Assembly: GCF_002286815.1 (NCBI RefSeq)
Contig: NZ_MUNM01000025.1
Location: forward strand, 105,689 to 169,688
Reading direction: 5' to 3'
Source of the DNA: Pseudomonas sp. PICF141
Lineage (GTDB): Bacteria; Pseudomonadota; Gammaproteobacteria; Pseudomonadales; Pseudomonadaceae
Length of the DNA stretch: 64,000 nt
Shown here: positions 26,063 through 35,709 of the stretch, in pieces
How positions within the stretch are numbered: position 1 is the stretch's first letter
Layout of the letters: each line of letters opens with the position of its first letter
The notes under the pieces: generated by a model
What the model was told of the DNA's origin: nothing
The model's input: the letters and a program-made list of their open reading frames with translations, nothing else
Databases searched by the model: none
Program-made: the position numbers and the translations under genes

Positions 26063-27604
26063 ATGAGCGAATTCGACCTCGGCCGCCGTCGTGTCATGCA
26101 AGCCGTCGGGGCCGGGCTGTTGATGCCTGGCATGGCCCCGGCGGTGATCGCTTCGGTCAAGGATCGGCCGCAACTCACCGATGGCGTGCAGTCTGGTGAC
26201 CTGCTGGGCGACCGGGCGATGATCTGGAGCCGTTGCGACCGTGCGGCGCGGATGGTGGTGGAATGGGACACCCGCAGCCTGTTCAGTAATCCTCGTCGAT
26301 TCGTTTCGCCATTGGCCGATGCCCGCACCGACTTCACTGCCCGGGTCGACCTCACTGGCCTGCCCGCCGATCAGGCAATTTTCTACCGCGTGTATTTCGA
26401 AGACGCCCAGAGCGGTGTCGCCAGTGAACCCTGGTTCGGTCATCTGCGCAGTGTGCCAACCGCCCGACGGAATATTCGGTTTGTCTGGAGCGGCGACACG
26501 GTCGGCCAGGGCTTCGGCATCAACCCGGACATTGGCGGCATGCGCATTTACGAAGCCATGCGTCTGCGCCTGCCGGACTTTTTTATCCACAGCGGTGACA
26601 CCATTTACGCCGACGGCCCGGTGCCGGCGCAACTGACCACCGAAAGCGGACGGGTGTGGCGCAACCTCACCAGCGAAGCCAAGAGCAAAGTCGCCGAAAC
26701 CCTCGACGACTATCGCGGCAATTACCGCTACAACCTGATGGATGAAAACATCCGCCGCTTCAACGCTGAAGTGCCGCAGATCTGGCAGTGGGACGACCAC
26801 GAAGTGGTGAACAACTGGTCGCCGGGCAAGCAACTGGATGAGCGTTACAAAAGCAAAGATATCCACAGCCTGGTGGGCCGTGCGCGCCAGGCCTGGCTGG
26901 AATACGCGCCGATGCGCTTGCAGAGTGCCGATGACGGCGGGCGGATTTATCGCAAGCTGAGTTATGGGCCGATGCTTGATGTATTTGTGCTCGACATGCG
27001 CAGTTATCGCCAAGCCAATGACGACAACCTGGGTGCCGCCAAAGCGTTTCTCGGTCGCGAACAATTGGATTGGCTCAAACGCGAATTGAAAGGCTCCCAG
27101 GCCCAATGGAAAGTCATCGCCGCCGACATGCCCATCGGCCTCGGCGTGCCCGATGGTGAAGTCAGCCCCGGTGTGGCGCGGTGGGAAGCGGTGGCCAATG
27201 GTGACCCTGGCCCGGCTCAGGGCCGTGAAGTGGAAATCGCCGAACTGCTCGGTTTTCTGCGGGCGCAGCGGGTGCGTAATTTCGTGTTCCTCACGGCGGA
27301 TGTGCATTACTGTGCGGCGCACCATTACCACCCGGACCGCGCGGCGTTTCAGGACTTCGAACCGTTCTGGGAATTTGTCGCGGGGCCGTTGAATGCGGGG
27401 AGCTTCGGGCCAAATGCGCTGGATAAAACCTTCGGCCCCGAAGTGGTGTTCGAGAAAGCACCACCGGCGCAAAACACCTCGCCGTTTGCCGGGTTTCAGT
27501 TTTTTGGCGAGGTGAACATCGATGGGCAGACGGGGGAGATGAGTGTGGTGTTGCGGGATCTGGATGGGGTGGGGGTGTTTGAGCGTAAGTTGCAGCCGGT
27601 TTGA
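26063..27604 (+). CDS. phoD: PhoD-family alkaline phosphatase
   Basis: 513 residues with a Tat-type leader (GRRRVMQAVGAGLLMPGMAP) for folded export. An N-terminal PhoD_N beta-domain (about 38-135) is followed by the metallophosphatase domain with RFVWSGDTVGQGFG, FFIHSGDTIYADGPV, WDDHEVVNNW and FLTADVHYCAAHHY. These supply the Ca/Fe metal-binding Asp, Asn and His residues. The enzyme is a periplasmic or secreted phosphomonoesterase/diesterase releasing phosphate. GGGAGAACACC precedes the ATG. No clear Pho box was recognised in the repeat-filled upstream gap. Confidence 0.93.
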   Translation: MSEFDLGRRRVMQAVGAGLLMPGMAPAVIASVKDRPQLTDGVQSGDLLGDRAMIWSRCDRAARMVVEWDTRSLFSNPRRFVSPLADARTDFTARVDLTGLPADQAIFYRVYFEDAQSGVASEPWFGHLRSVPTARRNIRFVWSGDTVGQGFGINPDIGGMRIYEAMRLRLPDFFIHSGDTIYADGPVPAQLTTESGRVWRNLTSEAKSKVAETLDDYRGNYRYNLMDENIRRFNAEVPQIWQWDDHEVVNNWSPGKQLDERYKSKDIHSLVGRARQAWLEYAPMRLQSADDGGRIYRKLSYGPMLDVFVLDMRSYRQANDDNLGAAKAFLGREQLDWLKRELKGSQAQWKVIAADMPIGLGVPDGEVSPGVARWEAVANGDPGPAQGREVEIAELLGFLRAQRVRNFVFLTADVHYCAAHHYHPDRAAFQDFEPFWEFVAGPLNAGSFGPNALDKTFGPEVVFEKAPPAQNTSPFAGFQFFGEVNIDGQTGEMSVVLRDLDGVGVFERKLQPV

Positions 27605-27612
27605 GGACTGCA

Positions 27613-27722
27613 CGATCGTTCCCATGCTCTGCGTGGGAATGCCTCAACGGACGCTCTGCGTTCGGCTGTTGTGGGACGCGGAGCGTCCCGGGCTGCATTC
27701 CCACGCGGAGCGTGGGAACGAT
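27613..27722. repeat. REP-type inverted repeat, 'GTTCCCACGCTCCGCGTGGGAA' family
   Basis: Left arm CGATCGTTCCCATGCTCTGCG (then TGGGAATGC) pairs with right arm GCATTCCCACGCGGAGCG (then TGGGAACGATC). Each arm is itself a palindrome. A further inner pair GACGCTCTGCG / CGCGGAGCGTC is present. It separates the convergent phoD and PepSY-reductase genes. Confidence 0.9.
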
Positions 27723-27775
27723 CAACGTTGGATGTGATGGCCTCATCGCAGGCAAGCTACAGGGGATCAAGGGTG

Positions 27776-30304
27776 TCAGTAGACGTCGCGGCGGTAGCGG
27801 CCTTGTTCGATCAGGCGCTCGACCTCTTCAATGCCGAGCAATTCGTTGAGCGCGTGATCCACCCCTGAAGCCATTCCCTGCAGACTGCCGCAGATGTAAA
27901 TCATGGCGCCATCGGCCAGCCATTTTTTCAACTCATCGGCAGATTCGCGCAGCCGATCCTGCACGTAGATCTTCTCTGCCTGATCCCGGGAAAACGCCAG
28001 GTCCAGCCGCTCCAGATCACCGTTGATCAACCACTCTTCCAGTTCCGCGCGGCACAGGTAATCGTGCTCGCGATGACGCTCGCCGAACAGCAGCCAGTGA
28101 CGCTGCTGCCCGTCGGCAATCCGTGCCTTGAGCAAACTGCGCAACCCGGCAAGGCCAGTGCCGTTGCCCAGCAGGATCATCGGCACCGGTTGATTCGGCA
28201 GATGGAAACCACTGTTGCGGCGTACCCGCAAGCTGATGCTACTCCCCACGGGAGCGTGTTCGGTCAACCAGCCGGAACCGACCCCCAGGCTGCCGTCGGC
28301 ATGCACCTCCTGACGCACGATCAATTCCAGTACGCCGTCGGCGGCGATCGAGGCGATGGAGTATTCGCGCATGGACAACGGCACTAAAGCGTCCGCCAGC
28401 GCTTGCGCATGCAGGCCAACCAGATGGGTGCGGTTTTCGGGCAGTTGTCGGCTGGCCAGGGCTTGTTCCAGTGTTTGCGACAGGCCATCGAACTCAACCA
28501 TGGCCCGACCATCAACCCCCAAACCGTCGAGGAAATGCTCGATGGCCCACGGACAATTGCGTGGCAGCACTTCCACCAGATCCCCGGCCAGCCAACTGCT
28601 GGCAGTGGGAGCGCTCAGACCGAGCAAATACACGGGCGAACCGCTGCTGTCCGGGTTCATCAATTCGCGGTGGGTGAGGGTCCAGTTGTCGTAACTTGGC
28701 GCTTGCCAGGTATCCACCGGCGCCTGGCCTGTCAGCAGGCCGAGTTGCTGTTGCCAGTGGCGCAGGGCGTAAGGGTCACCGCTGTCGACTTCTACCGGAG
28801 CGAACAAAGTCTTGCCGCCGTTTTCGCCCAGCCATGCGTGCAAGCGGCGGGCGAAGCCGCAGAAATGTTGGTATTGACGGTCGCCGAGGCCAAGCACGGC
28901 ATAGTTCAGGCTGTCGAAGCTCAGCGCCCGGCCCAGCACTTTGCGTTCGAATCCTCGGGCACTGTCCGGCGCTTCACCGTCGCCGAAGGTGCTGACCACA
29001 AACAGCGCGTTGCTGGAATCCTGCAGATCCTGTTGGCTGACATTGGCCAATGGTTGGACCTTCACCGGCAACCCGGCGGCCTGCAGTTGTCCGGCAGTCT
29101 GCCAGGCAAGCTGTTCGGCGAACCCGCTCTGACTGGCGAAGCCGATCAGCCATGCTGGTGCATCACTGCCCGGTTGCGCGAGGCCTTTGCGTGTTTTCTG
29201 GATCTGACGTTTCTTGCGTCGGCGGTCCAGGTACAGCAACCAGCCGGTGATGAAAAACACTGGCATGGTCAGCGCAGCGATCGTCAGGATAATCCGTCCG
29301 ATCATCCCGAAGTAACTGCCGACGTGCAGCGCATAGATACTGGTCAGCAGCTGCGCCTTGAGGCTCTTGTCGCTGTAGCGGTCATGCCGGCTGACGATCC
29401 CGGTCGCCGGATCGAGAGTGAGCTGGTTCCGCGCCTGGTCGTGAGGGGAGTTTTGCAGCAGATAGAACACGGTTGCCGGTTGTCCGGCCACGGGCGGCAT
29501 TCGGACGTTGTAGGAGGCAAGCCCTGGGCCGGCAGCGCTGTAGATGCTGCTCCATATCGCCCTGTAATCGGCGGTGGGGGCTGGGCCGCTTGGCGCAGGA
29601 CCGCGGCTACTGCGCACTCGTTCGTTCTGCGGCGAATCGGAAAGCAGCCGGGTCAGGCCTTTGTTGTACCACTCGTACGACCAGAATAACCCGGTCAGCG
29701 CTGCCAAAAGATAGAACACCAGGCACCAGGTACCGGCCACCGAATGCAAATCCCAGTTGAAGCCGCGTCCCTTTTTCTTCCAGTCGAGGGTCAGCCAGGC
29801 CCGCCAGCTTTTCCACTGGCGTGGCCAGCGCAGGTACAGGCCGGACAGGCAGAAGAACACCAGAATCAGGGTACAGGCGCCGGTGATCTGCCGGCCGATA
29901 TCGTCCATGGCCAGAACCCGGTGCAGTTGCAGCATCAGGCCAAAGAAATCCTGGCCGGTGACGTCGCCCATGAACTCGCCGGTGTACGGGTCGAAGTAAC
30001 GCATCGGCCCGCGACGTTCACCGGGTGGCGCCGTGAAGATCACCCGCGCGGCGTTGCCGCTGTCGGTCTCGACCCAGAGCATCGAGACTTTTTTGCCCGA
30101 GGCACCTTCGATCTTCTCCACCAGTTCGGCAGGCGGCAGTACGCCAGCAATCTGCTTCTCGACGTGCAGCACAGAGGGGTTCAATGCACGCAGTATTTCA
30201 TCCTGAAACGATACCGCCGCCCCGGTGATGCCCATCAGGGCCAGGACCAGTCCGGCGCTGATGCCGAAAAACCAGTGCAACTGGAACAGGGATTTTTTCA
30301 ACAC
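27776..30304 (-). CDS. PepSY-domain membrane protein fused to a flavodoxin/FAD reductase
   Basis: 842 residues starting at GTG 30304 (AAGGCGAG upstream). The N-terminal half (about 1-370) is a PepSY-associated membrane module with segments near 8-30, 140-165, 195-215 and 335-355. A flavodoxin domain (about 390-530; [18 protein letters not shown]) and a sulfite-reductase-like FAD/NADPH domain (about 540-842; [38 protein letters not shown]) follow. It resembles P. aeruginosa PiuB (PA4513 as I recall), linked to iron acquisition; reduction of ferric siderophore in the periplasm with cytoplasmic NADPH is a plausible role. Confidence 0.9.
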   Translation of the reverse strand: MLKKSLFQLHWFFGISAGLVLALMGITGAAVSFQDEILRALNPSVLHVEKQIAGVLPPAELVEKIEGASGKKVSMLWVETDSGNAARVIFTAPPGERRGPMRYFDPYTGEFMGDVTGQDFFGLMLQLHRVLAMDDIGRQITGACTLILVFFCLSGLYLRWPRQWKSWRAWLTLDWKKKGRGFNWDLHSVAGTWCLVFYLLAALTGLFWSYEWYNKGLTRLLSDSPQNERVRSSRGPAPSGPAPTADYRAIWSSIYSAAGPGLASYNVRMPPVAGQPATVFYLLQNSPHDQARNQLTLDPATGIVSRHDRYSDKSLKAQLLTSIYALHVGSYFGMIGRIILTIAALTMPVFFITGWLLYLDRRRKKRQIQKTRKGLAQPGSDAPAWLIGFASQSGFAEQLAWQTAGQLQAAGLPVKVQPLANVSQQDLQDSSNALFVVSTFGDGEAPDSARGFERKVLGRALSFDSLNYAVLGLGDRQYQHFCGFARRLHAWLGENGGKTLFAPVEVDSGDPYALRHWQQQLGLLTGQAPVDTWQAPSYDNWTLTHRELMNPDSSGSPVYLLGLSAPTASSWLAGDLVEVLPRNCPWAIEHFLDGLGVDGRAMVEFDGLSQTLEQALASRQLPENRTHLVGLHAQALADALVPLSMREYSIASIAADGVLELIVRQEVHADGSLGVGSGWLTEHAPVGSSISLRVRRNSGFHLPNQPVPMILLGNGTGLAGLRSLLKARIADGQQRHWLLFGERHREHDYLCRAELEEWLINGDLERLDLAFSRDQAEKIYVQDRLRESADELKKWLADGAMIYICGSLQGMASGVDHALNELLGIEEVERLIEQGRYRRDVY

Positions 30305-30361
30305 GTCGCTCGCCTTGTTCGTTCAAAAGTCATCACGGCGCGCATTATGCCGTGAGTTGTC

Positions 30362-30380
30362 GAGAAAGATTCTTTTTTAC
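30362..30380 (-). promoter_or_regulatory. Weak Fur-box candidate upstream of the PepSY-reductase gene
   Basis: GAGAAAGATTCTTTTTTAC matches the 19-base Fur consensus at about 11 positions, 58 bases upstream of the GTG. That is near the limit for a credible site, but the gene's PiuB-like character makes iron control plausible. The rest of the gap up to 30534 shows nothing recognisable. Confidence 0.3.
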
Positions 30381-30534
30381 ACAGAAAAACCTGATCGCCG
30401 CCCGTGAAGGCGCGCTCGATACTCAGGCGTTGCTCGGGCAGAATCTGCTCGACGGTCGTGGCTGATCAGCTGTCTATAGCAGGTGCGGGAACACCGATAG
30501 CAAAACGACCTCGACAGCTTCGAACGTCAGACAC

Positions 30535-30565
30535 AAAAAAGCCCATGACAGGTCATGGGCTTTTT
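30535..30565 (-). terminator. Terminator of the ornithine/lysine decarboxylase gene
   Basis: AAAAAAGCCCATGAC-AGG-TCATGGGCTTTTT: stem AAAGCCCATGA/TCATGGGCTTT with A/T runs on both sides, so it can work in both directions. It begins 20 bases beyond the speC stop. Confidence 0.92.
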
Positions 30566-30584
30566 GATTTTCTGCGTATGGTTT

Positions 30585-31748
30585 TTACACGTAGAACGAC
30601 TTCAGCGGCGGGAAGCCATTGAATTCAACAGCGCTGTAGCTGGTGGTGTAAGCACCGGTCGACAACCAATACAAACGGTCACCGATCGCCAGGTTCAGCG
30701 GCAGGCCATACTTGTAGCTTTCGTACATGATGTCGGCGCTGTCGCAGGTTGGACCGGCGATGACCACTTCTTCCATCTCGCCTTTCTTCTCGGTCCAGAT
30801 CGGGAACTTGATGGCTTCATCCATGGTTTCGATCAGGCCAGAGAATTTGCCCACATCGGTGTATACCCATCGCTCGACGGCGGTACGGGATTTACGCGCC
30901 ACCAGCACCACTTCACTGACCAGAATGCCGGCGTTGGCGATCAGCGAGCGGCCCGGCTCCAGGATGATTTCCGGCAGCTCGTCGCCGAAGTCTTCCTTGA
31001 GGAAGCGGATGATTTCTTCGGCGTAGGTTTCCAGGCTGTTGGTGCGGGTAATGTAGTTGGCCGGGAAGCCTCCGCCCATGTTGATCAGCTTCAGGTGAAT
31101 GCCGTCTTCTTCTTTCAGACGCTCGAAAATCACTTTGACCTTGGCGATCGCCGCGTCCCACACGCTGATGTCGCGCTGCTGCGAACCGACGTGGAACGAG
31201 ATGCCGTACGGCACCAGGCCCAGATCGCGAGCGAGGATCAGCAGGTCCATGGCCATGTCGGTCTGGCAGCCGAATTTACGCGACAGTGGCCAGTCGGCAG
31301 TGGTCGAGCCTTCAGTCAGGATGCGTACATAGACTTTCGAGCCTGGAGCTGCCTTGGCGATGTTGCGCAGGTCGGCTTCGGAGTCGGTGGCATACAGACG
31401 CACGCCCTTGTCGTAGAAGTAGCGAATGTCTTTGGATTTCTTGATGGTGTTGCCGTAGCTGATGCGATCCGGGCCGACGCCCTGGTTCATCACTTTGTCG
31501 AGCTCGTAGATCGAGGCGATGTCGAAGTTCGAGCCTTTTTCTTTGAGCAGGTCGATGATTTCAACGGCCGGGTTGGCCTTGACTGCATAGTAGACCTTGG
31601 CGAATTCGAAACCGGCGCGCAGGTCATCGTAGGCCTGGCTGATCATCGCGGTGTCGATCACCACGAACGGGGTTTCTTGTTTGTCGGCGAAGGCCTTCAT
31701 TTTCTGGAAGGTATCGCGCGCGAAATAGTCTTCGACGTTGATCGACAT
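30585..31748 (-). CDS. speC: Ornithine/lysine decarboxylase, alanine-racemase-fold (SpeC type)
   Basis: 387 residues from ATG 31748 (GTAGGAGTTCCCAGC upstream), the length of P. aeruginosa SpeC; the frame extends upstream without a better start. The PLP lysine is K57 in KVYYAVKANP and the dimer-interface active-site cysteine C335 in GPTCDSAD. HVGSQQ and the glycine loop NMGGGFPANY are also seen. It makes putrescine from ornithine (and perhaps cadaverine from lysine). It is alone in its transcription unit, bounded by terminators on both sides. Confidence 0.95.
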   Translation of the reverse strand: MSINVEDYFARDTFQKMKAFADKQETPFVVIDTAMISQAYDDLRAGFEFAKVYYAVKANPAVEIIDLLKEKGSNFDIASIYELDKVMNQGVGPDRISYGNTIKKSKDIRYFYDKGVRLYATDSEADLRNIAKAAPGSKVYVRILTEGSTTADWPLSRKFGCQTDMAMDLLILARDLGLVPYGISFHVGSQQRDISVWDAAIAKVKVIFERLKEEDGIHLKLINMGGGFPANYITRTNSLETYAEEIIRFLKEDFGDELPEIILEPGRSLIANAGILVSEVVLVARKSRTAVERWVYTDVGKFSGLIETMDEAIKFPIWTEKKGEMEEVVIAGPTCDSADIMYESYKYGLPLNLAIGDRLYWLSTGAYTTSYSAVEFNGFPPLKSFYV

Positions 31749-31851
31749 GCTGGGAACTCCTACTGGCAAACTGAAATTATCAATGGGTGCAAATGAACGC
31801 CCTCCGTATCCCCACTTTGGTTCGCCTACTTCCCAAGGCATGTCGCCGAAA

Positions 31852-31889
31852 GCAAAAAGGCCATGGGAAACGGTGCTTCCCTTGGCCTT
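31852..31889 (-). terminator. Hairpin with T-run upstream of speC: operon terminator or attenuator
   Basis: Read on the minus strand, AAGGCCAAGGGAA-GCACCG-TTTCCCATGGCC is followed by TTTTTGCTTT: a 13-bp stem with one mismatch and a T-run, i.e. an intrinsic terminator pointing at speC, ending 104 bases before its ATG. It may terminate read-through from the ABC operon (whose last stop is 326 bases upstream) or be a speC leader attenuator. The rest of the 466-base gap holds the repeat listed next. Confidence 0.7.
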
Positions 31890-32114
31890 GCTGTCTCGTC
31901 GTCAGTACTTGAGCCGGATGGATCGTTTCCAGCATGGACGTTCGGCGCGAACTTTAGGGCGTGAGGGGCTTGAGATCAACAAAAAATGTCGCGTTTTTGC
32001 ACGCTTCCGTCGTGCGGTCCTGGGTAGCTACTGATGTAACCGACCTGCATGACAGTGTGATGTTCCCGTAGGAGGGATATTTGAGGGGGTTCAGGAGGGA
32101 TTGGTGGTGCCCCA

Positions 32115-32204
32115 TTCGCGGGCAGCCTCGCTCCTACAGGTTTGGTGTCGTGCAAAAAATCAAGGCACACCACAAATCCTGTAGGAGCGAGGCTTGCCCG
32201 CGAA
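32115..32204. repeat. REP element, 'GTAGGAGCGAGGCTTGCCCGCGAA' family, copy 1
   Basis: Left arm TTCGCGGGCAGCCTCGCTCC (then TACAG) and right arm CTGTAGGAGCGAGGCTTGCC (then CGCGAA). The arms differ by one missing A. Copies of the family lie at 54674-54787 and 63041-63129. Confidence 0.92.
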
Positions 32205-32214
32205 GACCGTCAGA

Positions 32215-33372
32215 TCAGGCGACAGCAGTCTCGGCCGGCGAAACAATGCTGGTTTTGCCCCCACGAGACTTGCCGGAGCTCAAGTACTCGGCAATCGATT
32301 CCTGAGTCACCTCACCCAGGAACACCCGCTCGGCATCCATCACCGGCAGCCATGAGCGGTTGAACTCGTACATGCGCGACAGCAGGATGCGCAAATGCTC
32401 GTCGTAGGCCGCGGTGGCGTTGAACTCGCGCAGGTATTGCGCGCAGGTGCCGGTCTGGCGGTGCAGGTCGCGACGGCGCACGTAGCCCAGGGCCTTGTTC
32501 TCGGCACAGGTGACCACCACGTAACGACGGTCCAGTTCGTCCATCAATTCCAGCGCTTCGGCCACTGGCGTTTCCGGGCTCACTGAGGGCGCGTTATCCG
32601 CCGCGTCTTCGGCTTTCACCAGCAACAGGCGCTTGAGGGTGCTGTCCTGGCCGACGAAATTGCTGACAAAGTCATCCGCCGGGTGCGCGAGAAGCGTGTC
32701 CGGATGATCGATCTGCAGCAGTTTGCCCGCGCGGAAAATGGCGATCTTGTCGCCAAGCTTGATCGCTTCGTCGATGTCGTGGCTGACCATGATCACGGTC
32801 TTGTTCAGTGCCCGTTGCATCTCGAAGAATTCGTTCTGAATCATCTCGCGGTTGATCGGGTCGACCGCGCCGAACGGCTCGTCCATCAACAGCAGCGGCG
32901 CATCCGCCGCCAACGCGCGAATCACGCCGATCCGCTGCTGTTGGCCGCCGGACAATTCACGCGGGTAGCGAGTCAGGTACTGCTTGGGTTCGAGCTTGAT
33001 CATGCTCATCAACTCGCGGGCGCGATCGTGGCATTTCTGTTTGTCCCAACCGAGCAGGCGCGGAACGATAGTGATGTTTTCCTCGATGGTCATGTTCGGG
33101 AACAGACCGATCTGCTGGATCACATAACCGATGTTGCGACGCAGGGTCACGGCGTCGAGGTCGGTGGTGTCTTCGCCGTTGATCAGGATCTTGCCCGAGG
33201 TTGGCTTGATCAGGCGATTGATCATCTTCAGCGTGGTGCTTTTGCCGCAGCCCGATGGCCCGAGGAACACACAGATTTCGCCTTCATTGACGGTCAGGCT
33301 CACCGAGTCCACGGCTTTCACATCTTTGCCGTTGCTTTGGAAGGTTTTACTGAGGTTTTGAAGTTCGATCAT
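32215..33372 (-). CDS. Osmoprotectant (betaine/choline/carnitine) ABC transporter ATP-binding protein
   Basis: 385 residues from ATG 33372, which overlaps the upstream permease stop as ATGA; the longer frame to 33411 would start inside that gene. Walker A GPSGCGKST, Q-loop, signature LSGGQQQRIGVIRALA, Walker B LLLMDEPFGAVDP and switch His (SHDIDEA) are followed by a CBS pair (about 255-365) as in ProV/OpuCA. CBS domains in this family sense ionic strength. Last gene of a permease-binding protein-permease-ATPase operon. Confidence 0.94.
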   Translation of the reverse strand: MIELQNLSKTFQSNGKDVKAVDSVSLTVNEGEICVFLGPSGCGKSTTLKMINRLIKPTSGKILINGEDTTDLDAVTLRRNIGYVIQQIGLFPNMTIEENITIVPRLLGWDKQKCHDRARELMSMIKLEPKQYLTRYPRELSGGQQQRIGVIRALAADAPLLLMDEPFGAVDPINREMIQNEFFEMQRALNKTVIMVSHDIDEAIKLGDKIAIFRAGKLLQIDHPDTLLAHPADDFVSNFVGQDSTLKRLLLVKAEDAADNAPSVSPETPVAEALELMDELDRRYVVVTCAENKALGYVRRRDLHRQTGTCAQYLREFNATAAYDEHLRILLSRMYEFNRSWLPVMDAERVFLGEVTQESIAEYLSSGKSRGGKTSIVSPAETAVA

Positions 33373-34022
33373 TTCAGGAGTCCTTTTGGAGTCAGCGTGC
33401 GTTGTAGCCATTGCAGAAGCAGGTCGGCGAAGATGGCCAGGAGACTGACCAGCACGGCGCCGACGATCAGCATCGACATGTCGCTGCGGCTGATGGAAGC
33501 GAGAATGAGTACACCCAGGCCACCGGCGCCGATGGTCGCGGCGATGGTCATCACACCAATGTTCATCACCACGGCGGTGCGCACACCGGCGAGGATCACC
33601 GGCACGGCAATCGGCAGTTCGACCATGCGCAGGCGCTGGCCGAAGGTCATGCCGATGCCGCGCGCTGCTTCGCGAATGCCAGGTTCCACGCCGGTCAGGG
33701 CCAAATAGGTGTTACGCATGATCGGCAGCAACGAGTACAAAAACACTGCAGTGATCGCCGGCATCGGGCCGAGGCCCTGGCCGAATTTCGAGTAGAACGG
33801 CAGCAGCAAGCCGAACAGGGCAATCGATGGCACGGTCAGCAACACCGTGGCGCTGGCTTGCAACGGACCGGCCAGTGTCGGGAAACGGGTCATCAGGATG
33901 CCCAGCGGCACGCCGACCACAATCGCCAGGGTCACGGCGATGCCGACCAGAGTGATGTGCTGCCAGGTCAGGTGCAAAACCTGCGGCCAATCGAGATGGG
34001 AAAAGGCGTTCAAAAATTCCAT
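33369..34022 (-). CDS. Osmoprotectant ABC transporter permease (second permease)
   Basis: 217 residues, about five to six membrane helices, with the BPD permease EAA-type loop EPGIREAARGIGMTFGQRLR followed by VELPIAVPVILAGVRTAVV. It is similar in arrangement to the operon's other permease (EAAVGIGMTPTQVLWRVELP). It forms the inner-membrane channel with that partner. Its TGA overlaps the ATPase start by four bases; the binding-protein gene ends 12 bases upstream. Confidence 0.93.
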   Translation of the reverse strand: MEFLNAFSHLDWPQVLHLTWQHITLVGIAVTLAIVVGVPLGILMTRFPTLAGPLQASATVLLTVPSIALFGLLLPFYSKFGQGLGPMPAITAVFLYSLLPIMRNTYLALTGVEPGIREAARGIGMTFGQRLRMVELPIAVPVILAGVRTAVVMNIGVMTIAATIGAGGLGVLILASISRSDMSMLIVGAVLVSLLAIFADLLLQWLQRTLTPKGLLK

Positions 34023-34034
34023 GGCTTTTCCTCC

Positions 34035-34928
34035 TCAGTGGATGGGGTGCTGGCGCAGGAAATCTGCGGCAACGGATGAAGGACTTTCGTGATCGACATC
34101 GACCCGCGCATTCAGCTGACGCAGGGTGGCGTCGTCGAACAGTTCGGCCAGCGGCTTGAGTTCTTCGGCGAGTTTCGGATGGGCGTCGAGGTAGACCTGA
34201 CGCACCACCGGCGCGGCGGTGTAGTCGGGGAAGTAATGCTTGTCGTCTTCGAGCAACTTGAGCTTGAAGGCATTCAAGCGACCGTCAGTGGTGTAGACCA
34301 GACCGGCAAACACCTGGCCATTGCGCAGCGCGGTGTAGACCAGTCCGGCATCCATCTGGCGGATGTTGTTGCGGGTCAGGTTCATGCCGTAGAGATCAAC
34401 CATGCCATCGAGACCGTCGGAGCGGTTGGCAAACTCGGTGTCCAGGGCGATGAGGTGAGGGCTTTTCGCCTCGGCCTGCAACACGGCATTCAGTTCGCTG
34501 ATGGTGTTGATCTGCGGGTAAGCCTTGGCGGTGTTTTCCGGCAGCGCCAGGGCGTAGGTGTTGCTGAACTTCGACGGGGTGAGCCAGACCAGGCCTTTTT
34601 TTGCGTCGAGTTCTTTCACCCGGGCGTAGGACTGAGCGCTATCAAGCTTGTCGGTGACGTGGTTGTAAGCCACCAGCGACACGCCGGTGTATTCCCACAT
34701 CAAATCCAGCTGACCACTTTCGTGGGCGCTACGGGCCAGGTTACTGCCCAGGCCGCCGGTCACCTGGGTGTCGTAACCCTTGGTGCGCAGGTATTGCGAA
34801 GTGATTTCCGCCAGCAGGGTTTGTTCAGTGAACACCCGGGCGCCGATGCGGATCACGGGTTTTTCAGCGGCTTGGGCAAATCCTGCGAACAGCAGAATGC
34901 AGCCTGTTAAAAAGCTTAATGTCTTCAT
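34035..34928 (-). CDS. Osmoprotectant ABC transporter substrate-binding protein (OpuAC/OsmX type)
   Basis: 297 residues from ATG 34928 (AAAGGAATATTC upstream). Signal peptide MKTLSFLTGCILLFAGFAQA; a Cys at residue 10 is not in a lipobox, so it is likely a soluble periplasmic protein. Motifs: VIRIGARVFTEQTLLAEI, LMWEYTGVSLVAYN, LVWLTPSKFSNTYALALP, VYTTDGRLNAFKLKLLEDD. These are typical of quaternary-ammonium-binding proteins of the OpuCC/YehZ/ChoX-like class. Exact ligand cannot be read from the sequence. Confidence 0.93.
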   Translation of the reverse strand: MKTLSFLTGCILLFAGFAQAAEKPVIRIGARVFTEQTLLAEITSQYLRTKGYDTQVTGGLGSNLARSAHESGQLDLMWEYTGVSLVAYNHVTDKLDSAQSYARVKELDAKKGLVWLTPSKFSNTYALALPENTAKAYPQINTISELNAVLQAEAKSPHLIALDTEFANRSDGLDGMVDLYGMNLTRNNIRQMDAGLVYTALRNGQVFAGLVYTTDGRLNAFKLKLLEDDKHYFPDYTAAPVVRQVYLDAHPKLAEELKPLAELFDDATLRQLNARVDVDHESPSSVAADFLRQHPIH

Positions 34929-34948
34929 GAATATTCCTTTGCCGAGGC

Positions 34949-35665
34949 TTAAGACGGGCGCAGGCCGCGTTCGAGCCAGAGTCGGCTGGCGGCTGTCACC
35001 AGACCGTCGAGCAGCAAGGCCAGCAGGGCGGTGCAGGCCGCGCCGAGCAGCAATTGCGGCTGATTGTTCAGGGCGATGCCGGGGAAAATCAGGCTGCCCA
35101 AGCTGTTGGCGCCAATCAGGAACGCCAGCGGTGCGGTACCGACGTTGATCGCCAGCGCCACGCGCACGCCGCCAATGATGATCGGCACAGCGTTCGGCAG
35201 TTCGACCCGCCACAGCACCTGAGTCGGTGTCATGCCGATGCCGACGGCCGCTTCCTTGAGTGAACCCTGAACGTTTTTCAGCCCTTCGTAGGTGTTGCGC
35301 ACAATGGGCAACAGTGAGGCGAGGAACAAGGCGAAAATCGCAGGGCCGCTGCCGATGCCGAGGATACCCAGGGCGATGGCCAGTACGGCGAGAGGCGGCA
35401 CGGTGTTGCCGATATTGAAGATCTGCATGAAGCGTTCGGCGCGGCCAACCATGGTCGGGCGGCTGAGGAAGATACCGGCGGGTATGCCCACTACAAGGGC
35501 GGCCAGCATGGAAACGAGGACGAGAATCAGATGAGCTTGCAGGTAAAACAACAAATCGTCGCGGTACTGTTCGATCGTGTTGATGCCAATCCAGTGGACC
35601 AGCAGGGCCAGAAGGGCGACGACAACCGCACCTCCTATCAGCCCTTTGCCATAGCGAATAGCCAC
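34949..35665 (-). CDS. Osmoprotectant ABC transporter permease (first permease)
   Basis: 238 residues starting at GTG 35665, with a strong AAAAGGAGTCCGCC ribosome-binding site. Around six membrane segments and the loop GSLKEAAVGIGMTPTQVLWR then VELPNAVPIIIGG identify the transporter permease. It is the first gene of the four-gene operon (order permease, binding protein, permease, ATPase), an order I recall for P. putida PP_0871-PP_0868. The operon promoter should lie in the repeat-containing gap upstream. Confidence 0.93.
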   Translation of the reverse strand: MAIRYGKGLIGGAVVVALLALLVHWIGINTIEQYRDDLLFYLQAHLILVLVSMLAALVVGIPAGIFLSRPTMVGRAERFMQIFNIGNTVPPLAVLAIALGILGIGSGPAIFALFLASLLPIVRNTYEGLKNVQGSLKEAAVGIGMTPTQVLWRVELPNAVPIIIGGVRVALAINVGTAPLAFLIGANSLGSLIFPGIALNNQPQLLLGAACTALLALLLDGLVTAASRLWLERGLRPS

Positions 35666-35709
35666 AGGCGGACTCCTTTTTTCAGTCGGCGGACGCAGTC
35701 CCGTGTTAC

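Noticed and set aside
30395..30470. Plus-strand stretch encoding AREGALDTQALLGQNLLDGR, possible gene remnant
   Set aside because: Only about 20 codons before a stop, no family recognised, no second piece found nearby.
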